A stretch of DNA of 64,000 bases, taken from the NCBI RefSeq assembly GCF_048128805.1, contig NC_135997.1:9117116-9181115 (forward strand), written 5' to 3'. A program made the translations under genes and the position numbers. This DNA is from Centroberyx gerrardi (lineage: Eukaryota; Chordata; Actinopteri; Beryciformes; Berycidae). The notes beneath the pieces are model-generated. The model was not told the origin of the DNA, ran no database searches, and saw nothing but the letters and a program-made list of their open reading frames with translations. Shown here one piece after another: positions 22,619 through 35,600 of the stretch (the first letter of the stretch is position 1; every line of letters starts with the position of its first letter).

Positions 22619-25600
22619 TCAGATCATGAGCCGTGAGCCAGAGACATAATGAGAGTCTTTCCAGATGTTGCTCTCTCCCTGGTTGAAGGTCTTCCTCTCA
22701 CACTGGTAGCAGCGCCTGTACTGCTCACACTGATCTATCAGGAGCTGACCGCCGGACCTGACAAGGAGAGGATAGATGTATGGACGGGTGAATAAACAAG
22801 TAAGCATGTCTTTCCCCATGAATGAGTAACAAGCTGCATCAACCATTCAAGTTTAATCAAAATTGGACCAGTGTTGTAGCAGCTAAAATGTTTATCTCAG
22901 ACACCACTGGTCTGGGAACTCGGAGGATAATGCATTTTGGCAGTGTTCTGGTGTTTAAAAATTACACTGATTGCCCTAATGAGGACATTATCATTAAAGG
23001 TCAAAAGTTTTAACTCAAACGTTATATCGCTGACTCCACTGGTCCGATTTTGACAAAACTTGGAGGGGTAACGCATCTTGACACTGTGTTCTGGCATTTA
23101 AAAAATGTACTGATTGGCCTAATGGTGATACAAAAATGGTCGAAGGTCAAAATTTCAAACTTTCAAAGGCTTTAACTGAAGGCCAATCAGTGTAATTTGT
23201 AAGGATAGCTAGATTTGTGTATGAAGTTTCATGTCAATCAGGCTTATTGTGTAATTTTTTAAACGCTGGAACATAGTGTGAAGTTGCTCCATCCCTCCAA
23301 GGTTCATAGTATAATAAATCATGTTTGATGGGCGGACAGATGGACACAGCCCGATCCACAGTCCCCCCATTTCATCGATTGGGGCACAGTGATTGAGCGA
23401 GTGAATCACAAACTGATGAATGTATGCATGGATGCAAATGCATGAGTGGATGATGATGGGGAAGAAAGCAGGCTCAAGGTTGAGGGGTAATGTTTGATAG
23501 CGATCCTACTTCCACCCACCTGAGGAACCTCCTCTCTTCGTCCTCTCGTTGGTGTTTGAGGCCGGCGCTGCGGCTCCATGTGTCCTCCAGTGACGCTCTC
23601 ATGTTCCGCTTCTTCTCAAAGCGAGAGATGCGGTCCAGAATCAGGCTGGGAAACAAGACAAAAGAGACAGACCCTTTCAGTTTCCTAAACTCGATCTGTT
23701 TTGGACTGTGGCATTTCTCTCCACTTCTTTATTGCTATCCCTTCCTTTCATTTTCCTCTCCCTGTCGTTTCTGTACTCACTCCCTCCGGTTGCGGGTGAG
23801 CATCTCACTCTCTTTTTTCTGCTGTACTTGGCGCTTGTACAGTTCATTCCTTTTCTTCTGAGTGGCAGTAATCAGCTGCTCCTGGAAGACCTGCCGGTTC
23901 AGAATAACATCACATTAGCTTAAATATACTCTAGACCAGAGTAATATATAATATATCGTCGCTGTCGGGTGAAAACCTTGTATCTCCAAAATGTCAACTT
24001 TTCAAGAGCTGAGAAAACAGTTTTAGCGTGACCACCATGCATTTTTGAGTTTATCCAATGGGGTTTTAAAGGGTCTCATTAGACCAAGAATTGTAGAATT
24101 TTGTCAATTCATAGAAGACCATGCAATCCTTCAATCGAAGTGAAAACATGAAAATCACCAAAATTTTGAGTTACAAGGTTTTCACATGACATCAGCAATA
24201 TACATATAATATACAACTTATATAATGGAAGATCTGGCGAAAAATTGCAGGAAAATCCAACCTCTCAACCCGTGATTGATGAATCTACAATAGAAAAGGT
24301 GCAGAGACTTCTAAGGTAATGACACAACTTTTACTTTAGTTACATTTCTGCCACATGCCTGAGGCCTGCATTATAGCCACCAGTGAAAAGCAATATTAAT
24401 ACACAGTTAACAGCATCACTTGAGAAATAGAGATGACCTTCTGTGCTCTTTCTCGACCCTCGGCGTTGGTGGCTGGTGCCTCACAGCGTCCAAACCCTGA
24501 GCTGCTGGGCTGGTGCTGTGGAAGCCCTGTGCCCTTCCTGTCCTCTACCTAAAGGACAAAGGGTCAAATTACAACCTGTATAAAAAAAAAAAGCCCTGAA
24601 ATAGATTCAGTTCAAAAGGTGTGAGGTCCAGCAGAGCGTATGCTGTGGTTTGTGAGAGGAACATGTGAAAGTTGGCTACATTGACTTGTCTACGGCAGCC
24701 TGCCTGCACTGTGTCCCTTGACTGGCTGATTTTCTCCTGGATGGGCGGGAGCCTCACTCTCCTGTCCGCCTTTGATCTATGCCCTGCCTCAACCTGCACA
24801 ACACAGCAGCACATTGGGACATCGATCATCTCATGGTGAAGATGGGATCCTCCTGACTTCAGTGGCATCACAACAGAGTAGAGGAGAGACAGGCAAATAA
24901 TCATCCCTAAAAAAAGATCTTCATCCCTCTTCATCCCTTCATCCCTCATCCCAGGCTTTGCAGCTATTCTACAATTCTACAAAATTGGATTACTCTAGAT
25001 GTTTGTTTGAAGACAGTTTGGATATGTTCTCTGCAAAATACAGTAAACCTTGAATGCATCACTGCCAGGCTAAACAATGTGAAACTGTCTCTGTCATCTA
25101 ATGTAAATGTTTTTATTGTATAAAGGTGAACAACTTAATGTAATCACCTAACGTCCTCATTTGACAATACTCTCTCCGTTGCCCCCTATACTAAACCCTC
25201 CATTTTTATTTTTATTTTCACTTTTTCTTAGTTCCAGCTCCATGTTGTCACTGGTGATGATTGCTTGTATTTTGTTGTTTCTTGAAAAGCAAGACAAATT
25301 ATTCACCACACACAAAAAAAGAATTTCAAAAACAAAATATATATACAGCCAAATATCTCTGGGTGTATTTTTGAGTATTTTCTTGCCTGTGTGTCCAGAG
25401 CCATTTTATAATGTTTAGTTCTCTCCTGTTTCTGCTGGAACTGCTGGGCCTTCTGCAAATTAATCCTAACACACACACACAAACACAGCAGATTACACAC
25501 TGGGTAACTCAACAGATGATTATTTGGAATGACTGTTACAGACTTACTCCTGGACCAGCTGGACCCGGTCTAGGTGCTCCAGCAGAAGGCGGTTCTGCTG

Positions 25601-27194
25601 GTCTTGGGCGTCGTGCTGCTTCCTGTTCCCGACCTGAGCCTGCAGCTCGTCCATGTAGCGATGCTGCTGAATCTTCCTGGCAGGAGTGAAGGGCCGATCC
25701 AGGAAGATGAATGAAGTCTAAACACAAGCACGCCCGAAGGGGAGTTTGAATCTAAATAGCCACTAGTACGGTAACAGGATGTAGACAGACAGTGAGGAGA
25801 GTTTTGACGTGTGTTTCTGTCCTTTAACCTCCTGCTTCTACTCACATGGTACGGAGGACAGTGAGCTTTCTCTTCCTTCACAGCCTCCGACACTTCCAGG
25901 TTGAATGCAGCCACCTGTTTGGCGTGCGCACGTTGCTCGTCCATGTTTGCCTGCCAGAGGAACACACACACACACACACACACAAACACACACAACCCAT
26001 TATACCATTATACTAATATGAAAAAGAAAAGACACTGTCTAAGTATCATACAAACCAGGGTAAGAAATTAACTTTTTTTTTTTCAGAAGGCATGTTTTTA
26101 TCCCCTTGATCTGATTTTTAGGGGCATTTTGGTCCTTTTTAGCAGCAATTTTTATATTAAATCATACTATACCACACAGCCCACACTTCTTTCCCACTGC
26201 TGGAAACTGGCAGCAGGGTTTACAAAAGAGGATGGTGTTGTTTTCCCAACTCTATTGCTCCAGTCTTCCTCTCCTACATTGTTGAGTTGGTTTTTTTTTA
26301 CGAGATGAGTTTTTAGTGGTTCTTTTATTGTCTCTATTGACATACATCGTGGTTTGTGTGGGGTTGGAATTCTCTTCTACTGCCCGGCTGTGTGCTGTCA
26401 ACACTTTCTACTGCTTCAGTTTGTTTTCTGATCAAAAACCGCTGCATTTTTCTCGCCCAGAACGCACTGGAAAGAATCCCCAGGGCCCCCACAAATCACC
26501 TACGGTGGCTTACGGGGGACAGTAGTCGTATTCACGCATGGATATTTGACAATGCAATGAATAAGTGAACAGGGTGAAGTGTAAAAAAAGGGTACTTCAA
26601 ATTATCAGGGGCATTTTAGGAACTTTTTAGGGCATTTTTTTCCCTAAGCCCCTATTAATTTCTATTCATACTTTGTTGTCATAAACATGTACACACTCAG
26701 ACACCTCCAGGTGCACACACACACACACCTGTTCTTTCTCCATGTACAGCTTGTCTCTCTGCTGTTCTTTGAGCAGTAAGAGCATCTCCTGAGCTTGCTC
26801 CTCTGCCAGCTGTTGCTCCCTCAGGTAGACTGGAACATTTCTTTGGGCACGCTGCATACACAGGTAGCACAGCTCCTGCAGGGACAGAGCCACAGGGAGC
26901 TGACACGGCCGCCACCAAGTATGAATGACAGGGTTCAAGTTACGGGGAGCCTGGGGGAGGTCAGCTCCCTTGACAGAGACCTGAACTCCCCTGAAAGCAA
27001 GTTGAAGCACTGTTCTCTTATTTATACTTTTCTCTTATATGTATAATTTGCACTAAAATCTAACTTCACAGGGAACACAGCAGCCTAATCTGTCTCCCCA
27101 GAAAATGAATCCTGTGCTGTGCTGGTTTGATGTGTGTGTGTTCATCTGCCTCGGCTGCTGGGAGCACACATTGTTGACTGTCACTGAAGCTATG

Positions 27195-27239
<45 letters not shown>

Positions 27240-27573
27240 TGTGTGTGTTTGAGTGTGTGTACTATTGCCATGTATTAGAGGTGATATTTGCAACCTAACT
27301 GATGTAGACTTGCAGCACTGTGTGTCATGTATGTGTAGCCCCTTGAAAGCCTGATTCGATTTCAAACCCTGCTGGCTGGCACACACACACACACACACAT
27401 ACACACACACATTCTCACCTGTCCAGCACGGGTGTGGCCAGAGCAGCTAACATTCATATGAGATTCCTCCACTCTGAGAGTTCCCTCTGGTGGCGAGATG
27501 GTGGACCTGCGAGAGGAGACACATACTCTACTACTGGACTGTATATTGTATCATTGAAAATAAGATCCAAGTA

Positions 27574-27617
<44 letters not shown>

Positions 27618-28126
27618 TGCGTCTGTGTAAGCTTGCATGCATGCACTGTTGTTGGTGAAAACCTTGTATCTACAAAATGTTAACTTTTCAGGAACTAAAG
27701 AACCTTGTTCTTAGCTTGATGGCAATGCATTTTGGAGTTCATCTAATTGGTTTTGAAAAGCGTTTCATAAACCCAGGAGTTGTAGAATTTGTGTGTAAAG
27801 AAGCATGTTATCCTTCAACTGAAGTTAAAACATGAAAGTCTGGAGTTTTGAGGTTTTCACCCGACAGCGACCATATGTGCATGCGTGCATGTCTGTGTAC
27901 ATGTGTATGTACGCGTATGTGTGTGTGTGTGTGTGTGTGTATGTGTGTGTATGTATTGGCGAGGCAGGTAGCTGGTGACAGAAGAGGATCTGTCCCACAG
28001 GTAGATGTGCATCATTGATGGAGCTGGATGCTGCCCCAGGCCAGTAACAATATAGGACCACCACCGAGCTCTCAGTTCTCACCGACTCATCTGCCAGCAA
28101 CAACAGCAAATGAAACTGCTCCGTCT

Positions 28127-28177
<51 letters not shown>

Positions 28178-29158
28178 TACTTGTCAGTGGCCTCCATGGG
28201 GGTTTTTGGATTCAGTTCTTCAGAGAGGCTGACAGCTTTCATCTTGGCAGGCTGCAGTGTCTGATGGGATTTAGATTCTCGCGGTTGGGGAACTTCTGTA
28301 GAGACACACAACACTCTGTAAGTCGGTTCACTGGTCCTATCACAATCATAACTGTACTTCTCTATCTCTTCATGAAGCAGCTTCAAATGTATGTCTTACT
28401 ATTGATCCTGCCACTTTGCACTCTATAGTTATTCTTTCCCTGTTGTATTACCATCTATTAGGCAGATTGTCGGCCTTGTGCGAAAAGCTGGAGTTGGCCA
28501 GATGCAGCATCCCTCTTTGCCATCAGTTTTGCTGCCTGGCTCAGGAGAGCAGACGCGGGGCAGGGTGACGGGGTCGGCGGTCTGTGGCCTCTGGAAGCGG
28601 GACAGTCTGCCTGACATCAAAGAGGCACTACTTCCAAGTCTCTGGAAGGGCGAAAATACAGATGATATGCATGCATACATATAAATATATAGGCATTTAC
28701 ACACATGAATCGCACACAGACTTAGAAACACATATGTACACACATGCAGATACACACAGACATGCAAACACACACACACACCCCTCTTCATTTACTCACA
28801 TTGGAGAAGGCTAAGAGTAGTCTCCCAGTTCCATCCATAGCATTAATAAAGTCTCTGTTGAACTTCATCCGCACCTTTGAAATACATTTGTTTAGATTAG
28901 ATTTAAAGTCAACGATCAACAACACGTCAACGTTCAGTGGAAATGTGAGAACAGGAGAGCCACCTTGTTTTCCTTGAAGGACAGAACTCCGATTCCCTGG
29001 AAGGTAAAGAGTAGGTTTTGTTTGGAGGCCAGAGCTCTCGGGAGGAGCAGCAGAGTTTCTCTAACGCAGCCCTCCACCGCGTCACGATCGAAAGGACTCT
29101 GCCACGACACAGCTGTGAAGTTCAGCTGCACCACTGGGATGTGTGTTGCTGCCAGGGA

Positions 29159-29201
<43 letters not shown>

Positions 29202-29620
29202 ACAAATGCAACAAATGTCTTTCAACACATATTTCACACTGGTAAGTAGAACAAAACTGAACTGATCTTCTCTTAGTCTTAAGATTATTCTTGTGTGTCC
29301 AATGCAATTCTAAAACAGAGACACCCAGCTATAAGATTCAAATCCCAACCGCTTATAATGCTGTCAGTCATATATTTTATTCTCTTCCTCTTTAAAAGCA
29401 TCACTGTTTGGCCTTGTTTGGCTCACCTGCAGCCAGAGGCCTGGCCTGCTTCAGGCCCTGGGACTGAGCCAGTTTCTCTGCCAGGAGGAAAATGGGCCGC
29501 TGGATCATGATGAACTTGTTCCCCATGTCCAATTTCTGCTGAGAGAAAGTGAAGGTCCCTAGCCCTGCCAGGTGGACCCCCTGTCACAACGGATCAATCA
29601 CTCAGTCAATTAGTCTGGCT

Positions 29621-29687
<67 letters not shown>

Positions 29688-30141
29688 CCATCCATCCATC
29701 CATCAAGTAAAAAACAAATCTAACAAATGGGATAGCACTCAATTCCAAACAAACAAAAAAAATGTTTTTAGTTAACATAAAATATAGGCTACTCCAAAGA
29801 TATACTTAATGGACCTACATCTTATAAATAAATACTCACCTTTTGTAAGGTCATCTGACGTTCAATATAGGCGGACACATAAGCCCAAATGCTGTCGATA
29901 TCTAAAAGACATGAGAGACATGATATAGTAGGTTATACAGAGACATATTATAGACTAATGATACACCTGCACACTAGCTTATTGGCCAATTGGAGAATCT
30001 GCATCACAGTTCCATATTTTGCATTGACCACAGGTACTAGAAATGTAAATATGTCTTTAGCCGACCGTTTTCCGACAGCTGGGAGAGCGCCGAGAACGCA
30101 TTCCTCTCCGCATCTGACAGTAGACGCAGTAGATCAGTCAT
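22619..30141 (-). CDS. ccdc81: Coiled-coil domain-containing protein 81, 17 coding exons
   Basis: Member of the CCDC81 family, reported at centrosomes; molecular role unknown. Coding exons 5' to 3': 30141-30066, 29901-29840, 29580-29427, 29148-28964, 28874-28800, 28641-28452, 28295-28181, 27506-27419, 26875-26729, 25950-25846, 25717-25548, 25465-25387, 24793-24686, 24548-24438, 23890-23781, 23645-23520, 22757-22619. Phases close throughout, giving about 679 codons (human protein about 650). The N-terminal HU-like region (exons 1-5) shows GLGTFTFSQQKLDMGNKF, MIQRPIFLLAEKLAQ and DRDAVEGCVRETLLL. The central region (exon 6-8) is low complexity. From residue 316 (ELCYLCMQRAQRN) the protein is Gln/Glu/Lys-rich and helical. 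It ends LIDQCEQYRRCYQC...SGSRLMI. Oddities: exon 1 donor is GTCGGC; exon 12 has a GC donor and a TG-repeat acceptor; exon 13's donor could instead be at 24710 (same phase, 8 codons shorter). Confidence 0.9.
22855..23270. repeat. Imperfect tandem repeat of about 120 bp in ccdc81 intron 16
   Basis: Two diverged units share 'ccactggtc', 'gtgttctggNNtttaaaaa' and 'actgattggcctaatg'. A third partial unit ends in 'aatcagtgtaatttgtaagg'. It is probably a fragment of an interspersed element. Confidence 0.55.
23958..24192. mobile_element. MITE family A, copy 2 (ccdc81 intron 14)
   Basis: It starts 'cgctgtcgggtgaaaacctt' and ends 'aaggttttcacatgac', giving terminal inverted repeats. The interior matches the copies at 21478 and 27650. 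Confidence 0.75.
27198..27237. repeat. (GT)n microsatellite in ccdc81 intron 8
   Basis: A GT run. Others in ccdc81 introns lie at 27577-27614, 27918-27940, 28128-28175 and, as CA, 29162-29193. Confidence 0.95.
27650..27870. mobile_element. MITE family A, copy 3 (ccdc81 intron 7)
   Basis: It starts 'ttggtgaaaaccttgtatct' and ends 'gaggttttcacccgacagcg'. The right end is the exact reverse complement of the left end of copy 2, which defines the family terminus as CGCTGTCGGGTGAAAACCT. Confidence 0.75.
29622..29686. repeat. (GATA)n microsatellite in ccdc81 intron 2
   Basis: About 16 GATA units followed by four to five CATC units, 35 bp upstream of the exon 3 acceptor. Confidence 0.95.
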
Positions 30142-30684
30142 TTCAGGAGAGAGACCTGGAAATCTTCGCACTGTTGAAGTTTATTTGTAAACGAAACCGA
30201 GCAGACTTCGCTGTGAATCAGTCACTGTGTTTGTCCTGATCCTCTCCCCCACTTGGCTGAAAATGCTTGAGGTCAAGACCAGTCCCTTGGAGCCGGTTGC
30301 TATTAGCAATGATACAATGAAAGCGCTATTCACCCCCGCTGGGCTCCGGCCAGGTACCAGTGCCGGGATCTTGACTGGTCAGTTTCTCTGGAAAAAGTAA
30401 CTGGCAAAAATAACAATCAATGCCCCGAGGTTCAATAAACCACTAAGCCGAGAGTCACTTTGCAAAGAAGTGAAAGTTTCCAGAGCGCAGTGGAGTGCGC
30501 CGCGTCATAATGCGTCTGTCGTCACTGGGGATGAGAGAACTGCAACAAAGCTAACGAGGAGAGTTTCACCTTGTCTATGCCTTGTACTGTTATCATTATA
30601 ATGGAAATTACAATGGCAAAATCACCACAAATCTATTAGTTAGATTACACATATTACATACTTAAATACATAATAATAATATCA
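30142..30684. promoter_or_regulatory. 5' flank and presumed promoter/5'UTR of ccdc81
   Basis: The sequence upstream of the ccdc81 ATG is less AT-rich than its surroundings and has several CpGs (for example around 30480-30530). No TATA box or defined start site could be assigned. Confidence 0.35.
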
Positions 30685-30686
30685 AC

Positions 30687-30720
<34 letters not shown>

Positions 30721-30800
30721 TAATAACCTTTATTTGTATAGCACCTTTCATACACAACATGCAGCTCAAAGTGCTTTACATCAATAGAAGGATAAAAATA
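30685..30800. repeat. (TAA)n microsatellite joined to a LINE/SINE-type 3' tail
   Basis: About 12 TAA units lead directly into 'tttatttgtatagcaccttt' and 'cagctcaaagtgctttacat', a tail shared by many fish non-LTR elements. From 30800 to 31190 the sequence is AT-rich with nothing recognisable. Confidence 0.6.
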
Positions 30801-31187
30801 TATAAATAAAAAAAGATAAAATTCATATAAAAGAACAAGCGAAATTAATTGCATTAAAAGAATCAAATCAAGTAAAATAGAAAGATAAAAGAACACAACA
30901 AATACTCCTATAGACCAACATTTCTCAGGAACTGCTTTAGATATAATTATTATAATATAGTATGGATTTAATATAGATATAGGCTAGGCTAAGGATATTA
31001 GTGGATAGAAGGGTATTATTATTAATTAAGTATTAATAAATACAATTGTTATTGTTATTATTAGTAGTAGTACTAGGCTAGTAGTAGTATTGTTGTTAGC
31101 TGTTGTTTTTGTTGTTATTATCATTATTATATTTTTATTATGCTAAATTGTATATCATTATAGGCTACTAAACTGAGCTTGAACTCA

Positions 31188-31191
<4 letters not shown>

Positions 31192-31249
<58 letters not shown>
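31192..31249. repeat. (GT)n microsatellite
   Basis: A GT run of about 29 units between ccdc81 and il18r1. No gene is visible from 31250 to 31800. Confidence 0.95.
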
Positions 31250-31251
<2 letters not shown>

Positions 31252-31804
31252 ATGTTATTGCCATCACGTGGATGAGTGGCCATGGACGGACGGCTGGTTG
31301 CTCTTATGAATGACAAGGCTATAATGAGCAGACGATGGCGCTGTTGCAGTAAAATGAAAGCTGCATATACAGGCTGATTCTGAATCCTCACATTGGCACT
31401 CTGACTTTAATATGAACTGATACGGCACGTTTGGCCACTCCTCGTAAGGACAAACTCATTTTGAAACTAATAAATAGGTACAATCATATACATCCACAGG
31501 TTCTCCATTAGCAAATAAAAAGATAATGCATAATTAATATTACAATAATGTAATATTCATAATGTATTTTAATTTCTAATATTTACATACATGCTATTAT
31601 ATTATAGTATAATATGTCATAAATTCATATTGTATATTATAATATTATACTAAAATGAATTATTGATTTATTATTTAGATTATGTACATCCGCCTTGCTA
31701 ATGCCCGGAAAGTTACTGATTAAACCAAAGATTTCCCCATCGCTCTTGGTGTGGAAGAAAAATAACACAATTCGGGGAAGTGGAATTACGTGTAACCAGA
31801 CTTC

Positions 31805-31822
31805 CTTCACTTTCACTTTTCC
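31805..31822 (-). promoter_or_regulatory. IRF/ISRE-like element upstream of il18r1
   Basis: The minus strand reads GGAAAAGTGAAAGTGAAG. It contains consecutive GAAA-type half sites, as in PRDI/ISRE elements bound by interferon regulatory factors. It also has a GGAA core that could accept an Ets/PU.1 factor. It ends about 185 bp before the il18r1 start codon. Function is inferred from the motif only. Confidence 0.5.
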
Positions 31823-32007
31823 TCAGGACAGGTGGTTGGCTCGTTGCTAGATAGATTTGGCTTTGAGGGCAATGTTCAAATGAAATTGATGGATTGGATT
31901 TTACAGCCAATCAGCAACTCATCCGCTGAAATTAAGAGACAGAAGTAAGGTGATGAAGGTGACTCATTCGCTTCTGGATCCTCGACTTGGAAGTGCTGCA
32001 GATTACC

Positions 32008-32288
32008 ATGAAGCTGACAATTCTTCTGGCTCCTCTGCTTTTCCTCTCTACATTATTAGGTAAGAATATTTTAGTACAGTATCGTATGTCCCAAATGGCA
32101 ATTTGGTATTTACAAAATCACATATATCACAAATCACAAATATTCAGAGCAGGTGTTAACTATAATAGGCGAATCTAGCCTCTAAACATCCATAGCTATA
32201 CATTCAAAATGTTGTTAATCCTGTGAAAAGTATACTGTTGTATAGCATCTATAACTATAACTTGTCATAACAAGTTGTTATCCTCTTT

Positions 32289-32339
<51 letters not shown>

Positions 32340-32547
32340 CACTGAATTAATAATACTAATAATACTAGTAATATTACTACTAAGGGTGCACTTAGTACAA
32401 AAAATTGTTAAGAGGTCATCAACAAACATGGTAAAAGGACATGGTGAATTTCAAATCTTTTGTTAATGTTTGTGTAGTATCTGTTCTGTTGCCTTGGATG
32501 CCTTGGTTTTTATGTTATTTTGTGGATTGTTAGTGTACATGCTTAAC

Positions 32548-32621
<74 letters not shown>

Positions 32622-35600
32622 GGGGGATCAAGCCCCTTGATCAGTATCAGTACATACTGTAAAGTGTCGTAATTGGTTTCCTCTGTATCACAGACCACCA
32701 TAAGTTCTGAGGCCTGTACTACGAAGCAGGATTTGGGGTTAGCGAGGTAACTTCAGGTTTAACCCTGGGTTTTCAGTCTCACGAAGGTGGTTCACTTTTA
32801 ACCGGGGTAGATCACCATGGTAACTTATGCTGCACGGCTAACCTGCTCCGGAGCAGGTTAAGTTCAGGGTATCGGATCAAAACGTATGAAAGGCCTTCTG
32901 ACCAATCAGCTCTCTGGAAACAGGGAGTCACCATTCCTACAGGATCCCGATATGAACAAATATACAAATTAAAATCACAATAAAAAACTGAAAACTGTTA
33001 GGCTATTTTTGAATTAACAGACAGTAAAGGCCCTGACACACCAGGCCGACGGTCGGCCGTCAGGCAATGTCGGGCCGTCGGTAAGCGTCGGTGTCCCTAG
33101 TTTTTGCGGTGTGTCCCGCACCGTCGGCACTAGTCGGACCCTGTCGGCGTCTTTTCGGCCGATTGAGCATGTTGAATCGGCGTCGGAGCCGTCGGTGAGA
33201 GAGATCACTCTGAATGGTAGTTCGTGTTTTGCCTCTGGATGATTGGACTGATAAATTCCTTCAACATGTGGAACTGAACAGGAAAGAGCCGAGCGAAATT
33301 TTTAAAATCGGAGGTTTCATTTATCTCCAGCTCTCGACACAGGTTCGGGAAAGCCCCTTGAGCCTGTCGCTGGAGTATCTATGATTTCACCCATTTAGTG
33401 CGGTTTCTCCTTATTTTTCGCCTCCGCCTCTTCCTTTCTTCTTCCACAACCAAAAGTCCAAGGGCTGACAACGCCAGTGCCATTTGCAACTTCTTATCAG
33501 ACATAAGGTATGGAGAGTTATTTCCCCTCACGCAGGCGCAGAACGTACGTGCTAGTTGGCCGTCGGGTGTAGTCTTTGCGGTGTGTTCAAGTGCAACTTT
33601 TTGGACCAGACGCAGGCGATGTGAGGCGACGCAACAGTCGGCCTTCGTCGACGCTGGTTCTTTGAAGTCGGTTTGGTGTGTCAGGGCCTTAAGAAGTGCT
33701 GTTCGCAGGGCGACGTGTTTACAGACCAGTAGAATCACGTTGTTTTCCATGATAACGTATTATATCGGAGATATAGCAGGTAGGCTACTTAATTGACCAT
33801 ATTATTAACGGATTAAAGTTATGTTGCATATATTAATTGCGCTGACTTTATTTAATTGGATTCCCGACAGTGTTTGGTTCAATGTAGGCTATTTCATATT
33901 CCATTACCGCAGCCCCGAAGAACATGAGGCCGACTTTATGAATAGAAAATCTTTTTACAGCCTCAATGTGTCCACAAACTATTTTATCAGTGAAAAATAT
34001 GATCACTGTGTCCTAATGACGGGGCAGTTCCTCCAGTAGGCTAATCCTCTCTAGCCTTGGAAGCAGAAACAACTTTTACTTTTCGCGGTTATGTTTTGTA
34101 ATTGTAAGAATTTGTTCTTCTTGAGAGAAGAACCCAATGTTAGTAGCTATCCATTTCTTTCCGATACCCATGTGTTGAAAATGTCAGCAGAACATATTAG
34201 GGCTTATATCATCCTATAATTAGGTCTATTGTCTATGGCTTTTATTGTTTGATTAGCCTATTTTATTATTTTCGCCTATTATTAGGCTATTACTTATTTT
34301 TATAGTTTTGCCCTTATATTCTATGTCCTTTTCCCCGCTGAGTCATATTACTTTTGCTGCGCAACAATCTAATTTCCCCACGGGGATCAATAGTTTCATC
34401 TTATCTCATCCGAATTGTCTGATCTGGATCTGTCCATGTTGCATGTGATTGGCTATTTGTTACAAACCCCGCCTGTTTCATGTGAACGCGCTCATTGCTA
34501 GATTGGGAAAACCTGGGTTGATTTATCGAGTTGATAACCACCGTCGTGTGACCGCTTAGCGTGATTGCGGTTGTTAGGCTTAGTGAGGCCAGATAACGAA
34601 AAGATATCCTGGGTATGTTGAACTTGCTTCGTAGTACAGGCCTCGGATCAGTTGAGTCACACAACAGCATGTTTATCTCAATGAGGAAAGCATGCATCAA
34701 CATGTTTACTTCCACAAAACTTGACCCCATACCCATCATACTGAAATCACAAGACTAACAGTCACTCTGATAATGGGATGTGGTAATACCTACTGTGTTA
34801 TTCATCCTCTTAAAGGTCCAGTGCCATAAGAACCACATGTCCCAGTCTCATGGTATTGCTTCACAAAGGGCATGTTGAAGGGCATGTCAGTTCAGAATCA
34901 AACCAGTTTAGATATCCAATCGACTTCCTGGTGTAAATAACATCATATACACCCATAATTGAATGAATGCTTTAATTGTCATTTGGATGACAGTACTAAC
35001 AACCACTTTTCACCTATTGTGGGAATAATTTAATGATATTTCAGATATTTGGATCTCATTATTTTACCCTAACCCTAACCCAAGTCTTTTCATGTCATAG
35101 CTTGGTTAAAAAAAAAAAAACTATAACTAAAACACTAAAATTAACTACATTTTGTTAAACCCAACCGCAGGTGTGTGTCCTGTGAGAGCCAGGGCCCAGG
35201 AACCAGTGTATGTCAAGGAGGGTGACATGGTGATGCTGTGGTGCCCTGTCCGTATTGATCATAATCATAGTGATGTCAAACTGACCTGGACCAATCACAC
35301 TGACCAGGAGATGGATCTGACCAATAAACTGCCATCTGCTGGGGACAGAGAGTCATCTGTGTTGACTCATGAGAGGAGCCTTGTCATTCTCAATGTTTCC
35401 TTTAGTCATCAGGGGAATTATTCATGCTGTCTGGCTGGGTAAAGTTTTCAGTCACACCTACACTGAGCAAATTCAACTAAAAATAAATAACAGTCATCTA
35501 CATATATTAGAACTCAACCAAATTTTCACAAAGGAGCTGGTCTTGTTCCATCTCTTAATAGCCTACGATTTCAACAGCACATCTTCCCAAACATTTTTCC

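Noticed and set aside
25452-25465. Apparent frame break at the ccdc81 exon 11-12 junction
   Set aside because: It arises only if the downstream ttgcag acceptor is used; the upstream TTAG acceptor restores the frame.
27966-28090. Exon-like minus-strand stretch beginning after ttgctggcag inside ccdc81
   Set aside because: Exons 7 and 8 of ccdc81 join in phase without it, the translation is unlike the family, and no suitable donor follows.
28087-28386. THTHTH-rich frames throughout the window
   Set aside because: These are (CA)n/(GT)n microsatellites read as Thr-His or Val-Cys repeats.
35067-35081. Telomere-like CCCTAA repeats here and at 42424 and 61477
   Set aside because: Only two to two and a half units each, in unrelated introns or spacers; expected by chance and not evidence of chromosome fusion.
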